From assembly GCA_009602725.1 (NCBI GenBank), contig WELB01000073.1, forward strand, positions 181,030-245,029: a stretch of DNA of 64,000 bases, in the 5' to 3' direction. This DNA comes from Spirogloea muscicola (Eukaryota; Streptophyta; Zygnematophyceae; Spirogloeales; Spirogloeaceae). The position numbers and the translations under genes were made by a program. Of this stretch, positions 1 to 9,698 are shown piece by piece; position 1 is the stretch's first letter; every line of letters starts with the position of its first letter. A model generated the notes under the pieces. The model was given only the letters and a program-made list of their open reading frames with translations, had not been told where the DNA came from and did not search any database.

Positions 1-148
1 GGCCGCGCCGCCGCGAGCCGCCGGCGATGGCGCCAGCTCCGACGGCGACGCCGACGGCGACGGCGGCGGTGACGGCGGCGACGGCGCCGGAAGCGGCACT
101 ACGCTCCCCATCCCGTCCCGGCCAGCGTCGCTCGCCGGCCTTGCTTCC

Positions 149-2405
149 ATGGCCGAGCCCAGCGAGCGTGAGTCCCAGAATGGCGGCCCTGCCGATGGCA
201 TTCCTTCGGCAGACGCCGCCATTGACGGCGATGGCCACGACGGCGGCGAGGACCTGCGAGCTGCGGGTGGCGACGCGGTCCTCAGCGGGCGGGAGACGGA
301 GAGGCCCAGCTCCCAATTGCCATGCTCGCCGCTCGATGGCAGCGGCCCTCTCCGCGAGGCTGCCGCGCTCGAGGGGGAGCGGCATGCCGGCGCCGAGACA
401 GGCGACTCGAACTCGTATCTCCAGTTTGACAAGGAGGAAGTTAGCGCCGCCGCCGCCAGAGAAGCGTTGCAGCAGGAGCTCGCAGGCGAGAGGAAGAGCA
501 ACGACGCGCTGCGACAGCGACTGAGGCAGCTCGAGGGCCGCGCTGTGCTGCGCGATGCTGACGAGGTGGGTAACCTCCACAATCAAATTAAGTCGCAGCT
601 TAGCAGCTTCCTGGGCTGCACCCTTTTGGGCTGCGCTTCGACAGGGATGCAAGAGCAACGCACCTTCAACCATGTACCTTCATGGGTTCTGTCAGCAGAA
701 GTATGCGGCTGCCGATATCATAAAAACTGCTGTAAAAGCCAGCCAGGTGCATACAGAGGGTCTTTATGACTATACTAGGGGAGCCCCAGGCTAGGATAGC
801 AGTGGGCGAGCAAGGAGCCGCTGGGTCACGCTCGTCGTACAAGCTGGTGCCTGCTCTACTCGTGTGCAGGCAGGGACGCAGGCAGAGCTTGCACGGCTCC
901 GAGAGGCGAATGCCAGGCTTGAGAACGAGATTGTCATCCGCAGCCACTCCCTTGCACTGTCCCCATGGCCCGGCCCCACTGAGTGCGACTTCCAGGATCA
1001 TGTGCAGACAGGATGTGGTAGCGGGCCGCATACTCGAGAGCTTGAGAATCTGATTAGAATTGGGTGGTGAAGGACTATATGGCTGGGGTTTAAATTTGGA
1101 GAATTGCACACTGTGGTTGTATGCAGTAGTCACAGTGTGCCAAGCATGCGAGCAATGCCTGGCTCTGGCAGGTTGCACAGCTGCGGGAGGCCGTGGAGCA
1201 GGCGGAGGGCGAGCGGCGGCATGTCGCGGCACGGCTGGCGGCTGCGCAGACAGGCATGCAGCAGCTGGAGCGTGAGGCCTCCGTCAGATCGCGCGCACAG
1301 AACGACTTCTCCGCCGCAACTTCGAGCGAGAGCAAGGTTTGGCGTGCCCCTTTACAAACACAAACACGAACAAAGACTCAGAAACATTGGACGTTGTCGC
1401 CTAGCCATCATCTGGCCGTCTGTGTCGATCACAGCCGCATGAAGTGCGGTGTAGGGTAGCGAACGCTGTGGCCATCCGCCTGAAGCCCTGTGTTACGGCG
1501 CTGGTCACCAACAACAGGGCTGGCTGGGCTGGGGCGGCAGTGGGCCGGCCCTTGCAGAGGCAGCGGCGCTTGTCGAGGACTCGCGCGTGCAGAAGGCGGC
1601 GGCGGCGGCTGTGGTGGACAAGCTGCTGCAGGAGAACGCCAAGCTCGCAGACCAGGTGGGGTGGCAGCTTGCCAGCTAGCCAGCTAGTGGCATGCTAGCT
1701 CCATTTGGCACCAGTGACAAGGACGACAGCATGCTGTCAGCTCTTAGGTTTCCATCTACTCACCAGCTGTCGTTCTGTGTCTCCAGCTCAACTTGCACCC
1801 TTAGCCCGTGTCGTCTTATGGCTGTGCAGCTGAACGAGCAGAGTGCACTGCTTGACCGCCTAGCGCAGCGGTACAGTGCCCTGGCGCACCAGCAGGACGA
1901 CGCCCAGAAGCTGCTGCACGTGCCTTGTGTGCCCATGACGAACGAGCACAGCGGCTCAGACTCAGACGGCCGCGCCGGCAAGGACGGGCCTGGGCAAGCC
2001 ATGCAGCATGCTGCTGACGTCTCTGGTGGACAACCTGACATGGAGGAGCTCGTGGTGTCGGTGGGGCGGTATGACGCAGACACGCTGCTGCAGTATGCAA
2101 GGACGGTGCCGCTCCCACTCTCCACGCCGACGACGCCCAGCCACCTTGCCAGCACCGGCACCGGCGTCTTCGTCGGCGTTGAGCCAGTGTCGTTTCTGCA
2201 GAGCCCGCGCTTCAGCAGCCGGAACAATGTGTCCGACTCCACGGAGAAGCAGCAAGTGCTTGGCGCCATGCAGGAGTTCTCGTCGGTAGCCAAGGTCGAG
2301 GCAAGGGCAGCCGTTGCGCTTGCTGATGCGCCACTCATTGGCGCCCCCATTCGGCTCGTTGCCTTCATTGGGCGTTTTGTCAGCGGCGCTGACCTCGTGA
2401 GATGA
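149..2405 (+). CDS. Coiled-coil protein, five exons, function unknown
   Basis: The model is 149-565, 870-932, 1172-1336, about 1518-1655 and 1830-2405, joined in phase by GT-AG introns to give about 452 residues. The first, third and last exon edges are clear; the end of exon 2 (weak donor GTCATC) and the start of exon 4 are the least certain. Residues 1-95 are low complexity and acidic. Residues 100 to about 270 are rich in heptads (AELARLREANARLENE, VAQLREAVEQAEGERR, VDKLLQENAKLADQLNEQ) and should form a long coiled coil. The last 190 residues are not coiled and end in a hydrophobic stretch (APIRLVAFIGRFV). The VDKLLQENAKL run recalls uncharacterised plant coiled-coil proteins, which is only a weak lead. 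The start at 149 is the first ATG of the frame that carries the coil. Intron 1 holds a copy of the dispersed hairpin repeat. Confidence 0.6.
690..780 (-). repeat. Hairpin repeat variant in intron 1 of the coiled-coil gene
   Basis: The segment with GTAAAAGCCAGCCAGGTGCA matches copies at about 18440-18510, 48405-48470 and 59510-59580, where the same sequence lies just past the end of retrotransposon fragments. It carries the GGCTG/CAGCC-type stem in a weakened form. Confidence 0.55.
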
Positions 2406-3109
2406 CAGCAAAGCCAACAGCAAAAATTCCTCAAGTTGGGGAACCACATTGTGCACACGGCTGAATGCACGCAGCAAGCCGCCAGTGTCAGCTCAGATGT
2501 CGGACAGCTCAGATGTCGGATCTTCCTGCACTGTCAGACACGTCATAAGTTGGTTCCTGGCGACATACCCATGAGTGTGATGCAACTGCTGTGTGACACA
2601 AGCTACTGGAACCTTGACCTTGAGTCAAGGTTCATGTAATGATAATACATCATATATAATGAAAGAAATGTACCATACATGGGCGGCCATCCTTCAAAGG
2701 CGTACACAGAATGACCGGGAGAGAGCGTGGAACTTTCGCCGTGTAGCTCAGATCAGTGGCTTTCTGAGTAGTGACTTCTGGAGGCCCGAGAGAGAGGCTG
2801 CTCTGTGGACATAGTCTGCTCAAAGCTTGCCGCAACTCTACCTTGAAGACAAGCTGCACCACAGGCATACTTACGGCTTGAGAGGAAAGGGAATGGTCGT
2901 CCTGCATAATGCCAGAAGCTGTGCAGTGACTTCATTCGTGCACAGTCACTGCCTTGCTGCGAAGGTGGTCAAGTGCACCTCCTGCACACGGGGCCGCAGA
3001 GCTCTGATTATGAAGCAGAGCACAGTGCATGAGACTGCTCTCTTTGCTGCATAAGCAGCAACTCTTTGCTGCATAAGCAGCAAAGAGCGCGGGACTCATG
3101 GCTGCGGCC
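2406..3109. other. Intergenic region between convergent genes
   Basis: This stretch lies between the stop of the coiled-coil gene and the stop of the DUF924 gene, which point towards each other. It should hold both 3' untranslated regions. The only local structure seen is a short direct duplication near 3040-3080 (TTTGCTGCATAAGCAGCAA). No gene was recognised. Confidence 0.5.
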
Positions 3110-4745
3110 TCAAAACCCCATGCCCTCTGTGTTGAGAAACTGCTCCTCCTCGGTTGTCAACTCTCGGCCCAATGTTGCACTGCGGTGTGGGAAGCGGCCA
3201 AATCGCTGAATGACACGACGGTGAGCCTCCGCATATCGCAGGTTCGTGGCCATCACGTCCCGGAGCTCCGGTGGTGCAGCCTCTACCAGCTGCGCAAAGC
3301 GCGATACACACTCGTCCTGGTCCGCCAGGTCTGCAAGCATGGCAATGGCTGCCCATGCAGTGAGAGCTGAGCTTTTGTTCATCAAGCATCATTCCCAGGG
3401 TCAAGAAGCATACAAATCATGGTAGTTCAAAGACTGGATGCCATTGTTTTTGCTGGTACTCACTATTCTGAAGTTTACACTGCTGTGATTAAAGTGCCTG
3501 TGCCTTCACAGACTCTAGCTTCAGTCCCCTTGGTCTTTGGAGACCGCAAGGCATTCATAATGTGGTCCGCGCACTTCAGATGATTGGGGGAGGTTGCTTG
3601 CATCAATATGTCCAGCGATCGTAATGAAGTCACCAATGACTAGGAGATAGGGACGTTCCCGGTTGGGTCACCTTCACTGTGCTCGAGCGGCATGTAGAAG
3701 AAGACGCGCTGCACAAGCTCGAGCTGCTCAGGGAAGCCCCTGGTAATGGCCCTGTGCGAGCAGACAGCCGCCGCCGCTGGCTCTGCCTGAGGCCGCGCGC
3801 CTGCAGTGCACCGAGGCTTGGCGCTCAACGAAGCAAGGATCTGATGTTGAGCCCGCGCCTACCGCTTTGTGACGGCCAGTGCAAGTGGATCCTGCAAAGG
3901 AGGTCGGCGTGTCAGTGATTCGTTCTGTGTAGGCAGGCCTTAAGGTGGCTGGGCTGCAAAAAGTGCCCTAAAAATGTAACCGTACATGGTACCCGAGTAA
4001 TTGACGAGTAAGTGACGGGTAATTGACGAGTAACCGACGAGTAACTGACCTGGGCGAAGGCGCGAGCGTCATTGCGGTAGATGTTACGAGAGAACTGGTC
4101 AAGCAGGAGTACGAGCGCGAGCCCGCCGCGCGGAGTGGCCTCCCAGGCGGCCAGCCCGCCGGCCGCAGCGCGGGCGAGCAGGCCGGTGTAGTGGACCCGG
4201 CAGTGCGCGTCGACCTCCTCGCCACCACCGAACCACTTCCCCGCATTTCGGGCAGTCTCCTCGGCCGCCACAGTCTGGTCAGGCGCCCACATTGTACTAG
4301 TGAGTCAGGCGGCCACTGTGTGAGGCCCAAGCACAAGAGCGGCGACAGCAGCACCCTCAGGTGGAGGTGTAATCACAGCAAGAGATTCGCAGTGTGCTTG
4401 GCAAGGTGTGCGAGCTCGGCATGCGGACTCCATGGCCGCGCGTGGCGTAAGCTTGCAGTGGGATGGAGGCCATGTGGGGCCTCATGGTGGCCACAGGGAG
4501 GAGAAGGGGAGAGTGGAGGACATTTGGTGGGGGCCCACCTGGGAGCCTGGCTCGCGGGCCGCCCAGTCGCCGAACCAGAAGCTCAGGATGCCGCGCGATT
4601 CCTCTGGCACCGCCGGCGTCGCGTGGGCTGCGGCGGCGGCATTGGGGGCGGTGGCGGCGGCCTCGTCGGAGCTGGCGGCGGCGGCGGCGGCGGCGGCGGA
4701 GGCCGAGGCCCTGCCTGGCGCAAGGAGGGATGCGCTGCTGCCCAT
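3110..4745 (-). CDS. DUF924 family protein, four exons
   Basis: On the minus strand the exons are 4745-4539, 4274-4050, 3786-3672 and 3366-3110. All introns are GT-AG and the phases agree, giving 267 residues. After an Ala-rich leader of about 50 residues come ILSFWFGD (53-60), LDQFSRNIYR (127-136), FYMPLEHSEG (about 174-183) and QRFGRFPHR (236-244). These are the conserved blocks of DUF924, a small all-helical family found in bacteria, fungi and plants, distantly like TPR proteins. Its molecular role is not established. The usual length is about 180-200 residues, so the leader is an extra; it may be a targeting sequence or a wrongly chosen start, because a small assembly gap and GGC palindrome lie just upstream. 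The start at 4745 is the first ATG in frame. The last intron holds no recognised repeat. Confidence 0.85.
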
Positions 4746-4799
4746 TCCCGAGCGCTGCCGCAAGAAACCCTGGCCCTGCGCCGGGCGCCCGGCCCAGCG

Positions 4800-4864
4800 C
4801 CACAACGGCGGCGGTGGCGGCGGCGGCGCNNNGCCGCCGCCGCCGCCACCGCCGCCGGCACCGG
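4800..4864. repeat. GGC/GCC inverted repeat around a 3-base N run
   Basis: A (GGC)n-rich arm runs into NNN at 4830-4832 and then into a (GCC)n-rich arm, a near-perfect palindrome. The Ns sit at the centre, so this is either a true hairpin that defeated sequencing or an assembly join. Confidence 0.7.
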
Positions 4865-4875
4865 CGGGCGCGCCA

Positions 4876-4965
4876 TGACCCTAATCCCAAACCCTAAATC
4901 CTTCTGCAGAGGAGGCAGCCGGCCCACCTGCTTAAACCCCAAGCCCTTAGCACAGAACCCTAGCT
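4876..4965. repeat. Degenerate interstitial telomere-like CCCTAAA tract
   Basis: Copies such as CCTAATCCCAAACCCTAAAT recur with drift in this stretch, upstream of the DUF924 start. The plant-type telomere unit CCCTAAA is readable. Similar tracts occur near 19650-19690, 33157-33190 and 58108-58122. Confidence 0.6.
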
Positions 4966-5017
4966 CCGGATGGTCAGACCCCGATTCTGGTCCGAGTTGC
5001 TTGCTCCTGCGCTCCTT

Positions 5018-5055
<38 letters not shown>

Positions 5056-5277
5056 GGTCGCCGCCGCCGCGGTTGCCGCAGGCGGGGGCCGGCGACGAGG
5101 CGTTGACGGATCAAGGGCAAGGGCGATGCAGCGGGCTGTCATGCCAGTCTCGGCTGACGTCACGCGGAAAGCGGGGCGTCCGTGAACCAGGAATGGTCAG
5201 ATGTATGGCCAATCCGCAATTCGGTTCATTTCGAGAGGGACTGTCTTTTCCGGGGGGACGGAGTGGATCTGCACAAA

Positions 5278-5417
5278 GCTCTTTGCAGCGGTCCCTTGCC
5301 TTCGCGGTTCACTTGCGCACAGGCCGCGCTTTGGCGGCGGCTTCCGGCTTCCGTCAGGGCGACGTCTTTCCGCCAGCTAGCTATTCAGACTTGCATCGTC
5401 TGACTAGGGGTTACTGA
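5278..5417 (+). mobile_element. Non-LTR retrotransposon family A, 3' end fragment
   Basis: The frame reads QRSLAFAVHLRTGRALAAAS and ends ASYSDLHRLTRGY before the stop. This matches the C-terminus of the longer copies at 41905-41191 and 22171-22375. Everything upstream is missing, as expected for 5' truncation. Hairpin units follow from 5464. Confidence 0.85.
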
Positions 5418-5463
5418 AGAGTCCCCTTTGCTGATATCTTTGTCCTTCGCCCTCCGGCTCCTT

Positions 5464-6010
5464 CAGATCTTGTCCATTCTTTTTGGGCTGGCTTCCCCCA
5501 GCCACCAGTCAATCTGGCCGCGCTTGCCGCTTCATTTGGCCCCTTCGAACCTTTGTCAATTCCTTTCGGGCTGGCTTTTCACAGCCCTTGCCCCCATTGG
5601 GAGATTTGGGAGCACTGCCTTGGGAAGACTACCCCAGTTCTGCGATAGCGCTTTTGTGCTTGTTTTTCTTAGCGCTTCCCCTGGCCCCCTTCTCGTACTT
5701 TGTTCATTCTTTCTGGGCTGGCTTTTCCAGCCCCTATCCTCAAATGGGCGAGCCCTTCGTCTTCTGGCCCCTTTCGTAGTCCCCGGAGTCGCTGCTTAGC
5801 TCGTAGTTTGGCCCCTTCGAACCTAGTCAAATCTTTTCGGGCTGGCTTCTCACAGCCCTTGCCCCCATTGGGAGAGCCGCTTCCTCTTTCGTAGTCTGGC
5901 CCCTTACGATCCTTCTCGGGCTGGCTTGTCACAGCCCTTGCCCCAAGTGGGAGAGCCACTTCTTCCGAGGAAGAGCTATATGGCCTTTTCGGCCGGCCTC
6001 TCACAACCAT
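5464..6010 (+). repeat. Head-to-tail array of hairpin units
   Basis: At least six units occur here, with hairpins near 5486, 5567, 5716, 5838, 5918 and 5980. The typical core is GGGCTGGCTTTTCACAGCCC, a 6-base stem with an 8-base loop. It is usually preceded by a CCCCTTCGAACCTTGTCAA-like arm and followed by TTGCCCCCATTGGGAGAGCC. The first unit is of the 63-base kind that ends CTGGCCGCGCTTGC; the others are of the second kind. The array ends about 140 bases before the F-box gene start. Confidence 0.8.
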
Positions 6011-6153
6011 CGGCTTCCATTGTGAAGTTGCTTTTTCCTCGTTCCCGGGACCTCGTCAAGGGGGAGCGCCGGCGCCCCGAGGCGCCGCTTGCCTGTGGTT
6101 GGCCGCGAGCCCAGCGAGGCGCTCCGCTGCAGGAGCTCCCCGGCGGCGGCGCC

Positions 6154-8357
6154 ATGGCGGCGGCCGAGCTCCGGTCCGCCAGCCCGTTCGACGCCCTCGA
6201 CTCCGCCACCATGCTGCACGCCTTCTCGTCGCTTGGCGTGCAGGACCTCTGCTCCGCCACCAGGGTGTGCAGGTCCGTCCGGCTGGGGGCCCGTCCAGTA
6301 GCTTCCGGCAACGTGCACAAACGGTCTCGTCACAGCAAGGGCCGTTCGTGGAAGGCAGCAGCCCATTGAGAGCTGCGGGCGAGGCGAGCGCGGAGCATGT
6401 GTCAAGTTTGCCTCGCTGCCCTCTCGTCGCCTCTAATGTTGGTGTTCCATATCGGGCCCGGCGGCTTCGTCGCCGTCTCCGCAGGGAGTGGCGAGTGCTG
6501 TCCGAGGACGACCTGCTGTGGGCGCGCCTCCTGCGGGAGCTCGAGTCGCCTCTGCTCGCCCTCGCAGGTCGTTGCTTGCACAAAGCAGATGCCCGCATGC
6601 GCTACTGCACCCACACGAGCTCCTTGCTGCCGCGTCCAGCCAACTGACGTTATGTGGACCTCACGTAGCAAGAGTCGTGTGGATTGGGCCTTACATTTTA
6701 CAAGCATGCATGGTTTGAACAGAGAAGGCGCCAAGCGGGCGCAAGCGTATGCTGCGCATGAGCGAGTGCTGGCGCAAGGGCCGCGCCGCGGCCGTGCGGA
6801 GCGTCCTGCCGCTGGCTCCGCCTTGGGCCGCCCCAGGGCTGCGGCCAGCCCAGCCGTCCATTGTGCGACTGACATCTGAGGCCTCCGACGTTGTCGTCCT
6901 TTATGAAGGTCAGGAGAGTCGTGAGCGTCGACATTGAGATACCTCCTGGATGCAGAGGACTTAGAGTATGGATTGTTTCGCTTATTGTCAACGTTAGAGG
7001 CTGACTCGGGCTTCAACATTGACCGTGAGCATTGCCCAATGTCCGCAATGCAGCAGCCAGCCTGGACGCGTCATCAAACTCGTCGCAGCAGCAGGCTGCT
7101 GATGGCACAACAATCACGTGCATTGGGAGCCCAGCTGACGGCACAAGCGTCGTCAACAGTGACGCCCTGCGATCAACAGCGGAGGCGCTGTCGGGGGACT
7201 GCCGTAGGTACGCGCTCGGGACGGCGCGCCAGGAGGTTTATATCTATGACGTACGCTCGTGCGCCCTAGTGCACGCCTTCAGCGGCACAGACAATAGCAC
7301 CGTGGGGTCTGGCATTGAGTCCCTGGCGCTGAGCTGGGATGGACGATTGGCTGCTGCTGGGCTTGGCGATGGGCGGCTGGCCATCTCAGGGCACAGCAGC
7401 ACAGGTAGCGACGACAGCAGCAGCAGAGGCCACAACAGCAGAGCTGAAGGCCCTTCTCGGCGGCTGCCCATGTTCCGGTGGCTGCGGCTTGGCGTCGTTG
7501 TGAGCTCGTTGCAGGTGCAGGAGCCAGGCGGAGGAGCACCAACAGTGGTTGCTGGCACCAGCGGCGGGCATGTTGTTCTTGTGGACCCGGAAACAGGTGG
7601 CGAGGTTGCAGCCCTTGTCGGCAGCTGCTCGTGCCCCGTCAGCTGCCTCTGTGCAGTGGGGGGCGACGGTGGCGGCAGCAGCAGCAGTTGTGGTGGCGGC
7701 ATTGCAGCAACTTTGGGGCCTGTATGTGGCCTGGTCATTGGCGCATTCGGGCACACCAACAGTGGCAACGGGCACAACAATGCAGCGTACATTTGGGACG
7801 TGCGGTGTGGCGAGCGTGTGGCGCTGCTCTATCCTGGCGCAAGTACATTGCGATGGCGCAATGGTGGCCGAGGACTTGGCGGCAATGGTGGTGGTGCTGC
7901 AGGAGGGCCGCTCGTGGCCCTACACGCCGACGCCTGCAAGGTGGCAGTCGGCGCTGGCAAGACTGTGACGCTGTTTGAAGCCCGCACCTGGCGGCCACTG
8001 TACGAGCTCGGCCTCTCGACCGGCGTCTGGCCGGCCCTGGAGGACAACGAGCCTCTGGGCAAAGGCCGGCTGGCGCCGGCAGGGGCACTGGCATCGCTCA
8101 CTGACGCTGGCATGGGCAAGCGCAAGCTGGATGCTGAGAGTGGTGCCGGCCTGGAGCGGTGCGCGCACCGGCGCATGAGCCCGCCAGCGTACGTGAGCGA
8201 GGAGCTGGCACCTGTGCAGGCTGGCGTGCACTTTGCCGGCGGTCGCATGGCGGCGCTCCTGCGCAGTGGTGCCATGGCTCTACTCGACTTTGGGGCCGAC
8301 CCCCTTGGGCTGCGTCCTGTGGCTGTGCACGTCAAGCGCCTGACAGGCGCCAAGTGA
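6154..8357 (+). CDS. F-box/WD40 repeat protein, four exons
   Basis: The exons are 6154-6272, 6485-6567, 6723-6908 and 7054-8357, all with GT-AG introns and agreeing phases, giving 563 residues. Residues 9 to about 60 (PFDALDSATMLHAFSSLG, then CREWRVLSEDDLLWARLL) form an F-box, which binds SKP1 in SCF ubiquitin ligases. From about residue 130 the long last exon carries WD40-like blades: VYIYDVRSCALVHAFSG, SGGHVVLVDPETGGEVAALV, AAYIWDVRCGERVALLYPG, VTLFEARTWRPLYELG and a last blade near GAMALLDFGAD. The blades are separated by Ser/Gly-rich linkers. The expected role is substrate recognition in an SCF complex; the substrate cannot be read from sequence. The start at 6154 has a good context (GCCATGGCG) and opens directly into the F-box. 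The array of hairpin repeats ends shortly upstream, so the promoter is short or overlaps it. Confidence 0.85.
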
Positions 8358-8910
8358 CCAGGCTGGATGTCAATAAAACTCTCAAGGGCTCAAAGCAAAG
8401 CCTGCAAAGTCCTCAATCTGATTCACAGCCTGGAGCAGACTGTTACAATGTATATACTGCACATAGGCAACATAGCCTCACCCACGATACATCCCAGTTT
8501 CTCGTTGGCCCCTTTGTGGTTGGGAGCTTTGCTCGTATCTGGGCGTGTGGGGGTGTGCAGATGGTGGGAGCAGCCGTTGCACCTGAACATATATGGACTG
8601 CCTGCGTAACCCTGGCGCCGATCTGGATTGCAGCGGTGTAGAGGAGGCAGGGCGGCTCATGAAGCGACCTTCACTGCCGTGCAAACTCTTGCAGTGCCGT
8701 CCAAGCACAAGCAAATGATGAGACGGTCAGAAGCAGTCTGCCCAGTGGACGAGCGTGACGTCAGATGCCGCATGAGGCTCAAGAGCCCGGGAGGTGTGAC
8801 ACCCTGCCGTCACCTCATTGCGGGGTCTGGTGCTGGGGCCAAGGTCGAGGACCCCACTCGGGAATCTGGATAGGACATGATGTTCAGATAGGGAAAGAAT
8901 GTTGGATGAA

Positions 8911-9075
8911 GATGAGTCACAACTTGCGGCTGCTGACTCGGGGATACTAAGCTCCCATTTGCTGTAGTTTCTTGCATAGCTGTGCGGTATGGAGCCTTTT
9001 GGCCCTGTGAACCTTAAATAAGTCCTTCTGGGCTGGCTTTTCACAGCCCCCGCCCCCTTGGGAGGGCTCACTTCT
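8911..9075 (+). mobile_element. Family A retrotransposon tail with one hairpin unit
   Basis: Only the last codons remain (NLRLLTRGY, stop at 8950). A short 3' region follows, with a hairpin unit at about 9010-9070 (GGGCTGGCTTTTCACAGCCC, then CGCCCCCTTGGGAGG). The stretch from 8358 to 8910 is the 3' flank of the F-box gene and holds no recognised gene. Confidence 0.75.
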
Positions 9076-9698
9076 CTGGTAGAGCTCACCTCGTATGGAA
9101 GGGGGCAGTAGCTGTGCAAAGTCCAGCCCAAAATGGACGGGACATGAGGGGAACGTGTCAAATACTCATGGGCCGAACATGGGGAGACGAAGCCTGCAAC
9201 TTGAGATGAGCAGCCCCTCGGGAAGATGGCTCTTCCGAAGGGGGGCGATGGCTGTGAGGAGGGGATGGAAGGGTGGCCGTTTGAAGCCAATACTTGGCTC
9301 AGGCCGAAACCAATGTGAAACGGGGCAACTCGAAAAGGAAAGGACACAAAGTGGCCAGCCCGAAAAGACTGGACGAGGTCCAAGGCCGTCGACCCCCGGA
9401 CTGCCCAGCCGGTCTCCGCGCCGTGCCACGTGCCGCGCCCGCCGCAGACGCTGCCGCGTCCTGCGGGCGCCGAGGGCTTCCGGGCCTCGGCCGAGGCCGC
9501 CGGAGCCGCCGCGATCTGCGGCCAGACCTCCTCGTGCCTCGCCTGAGGCGANGGGCACACTGGCCTTCTCTCTCCTCTCACTCGGCCGCGTCTCCCGTTC
9601 GGGCCAGACGCCGCCGCCGCCGCCGCCGCCGTCGCCGCCCTTGTGGCGCTCGCTGGCCTCCGGCGGCAGCGCTGCTGCGCCCGCCGGTGGCCTTCCGG

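Noticed and set aside
7244-7792. Minus-strand frames within the F-box/WD40 gene
   Set aside because: They are antisense shadows of the large last exon.
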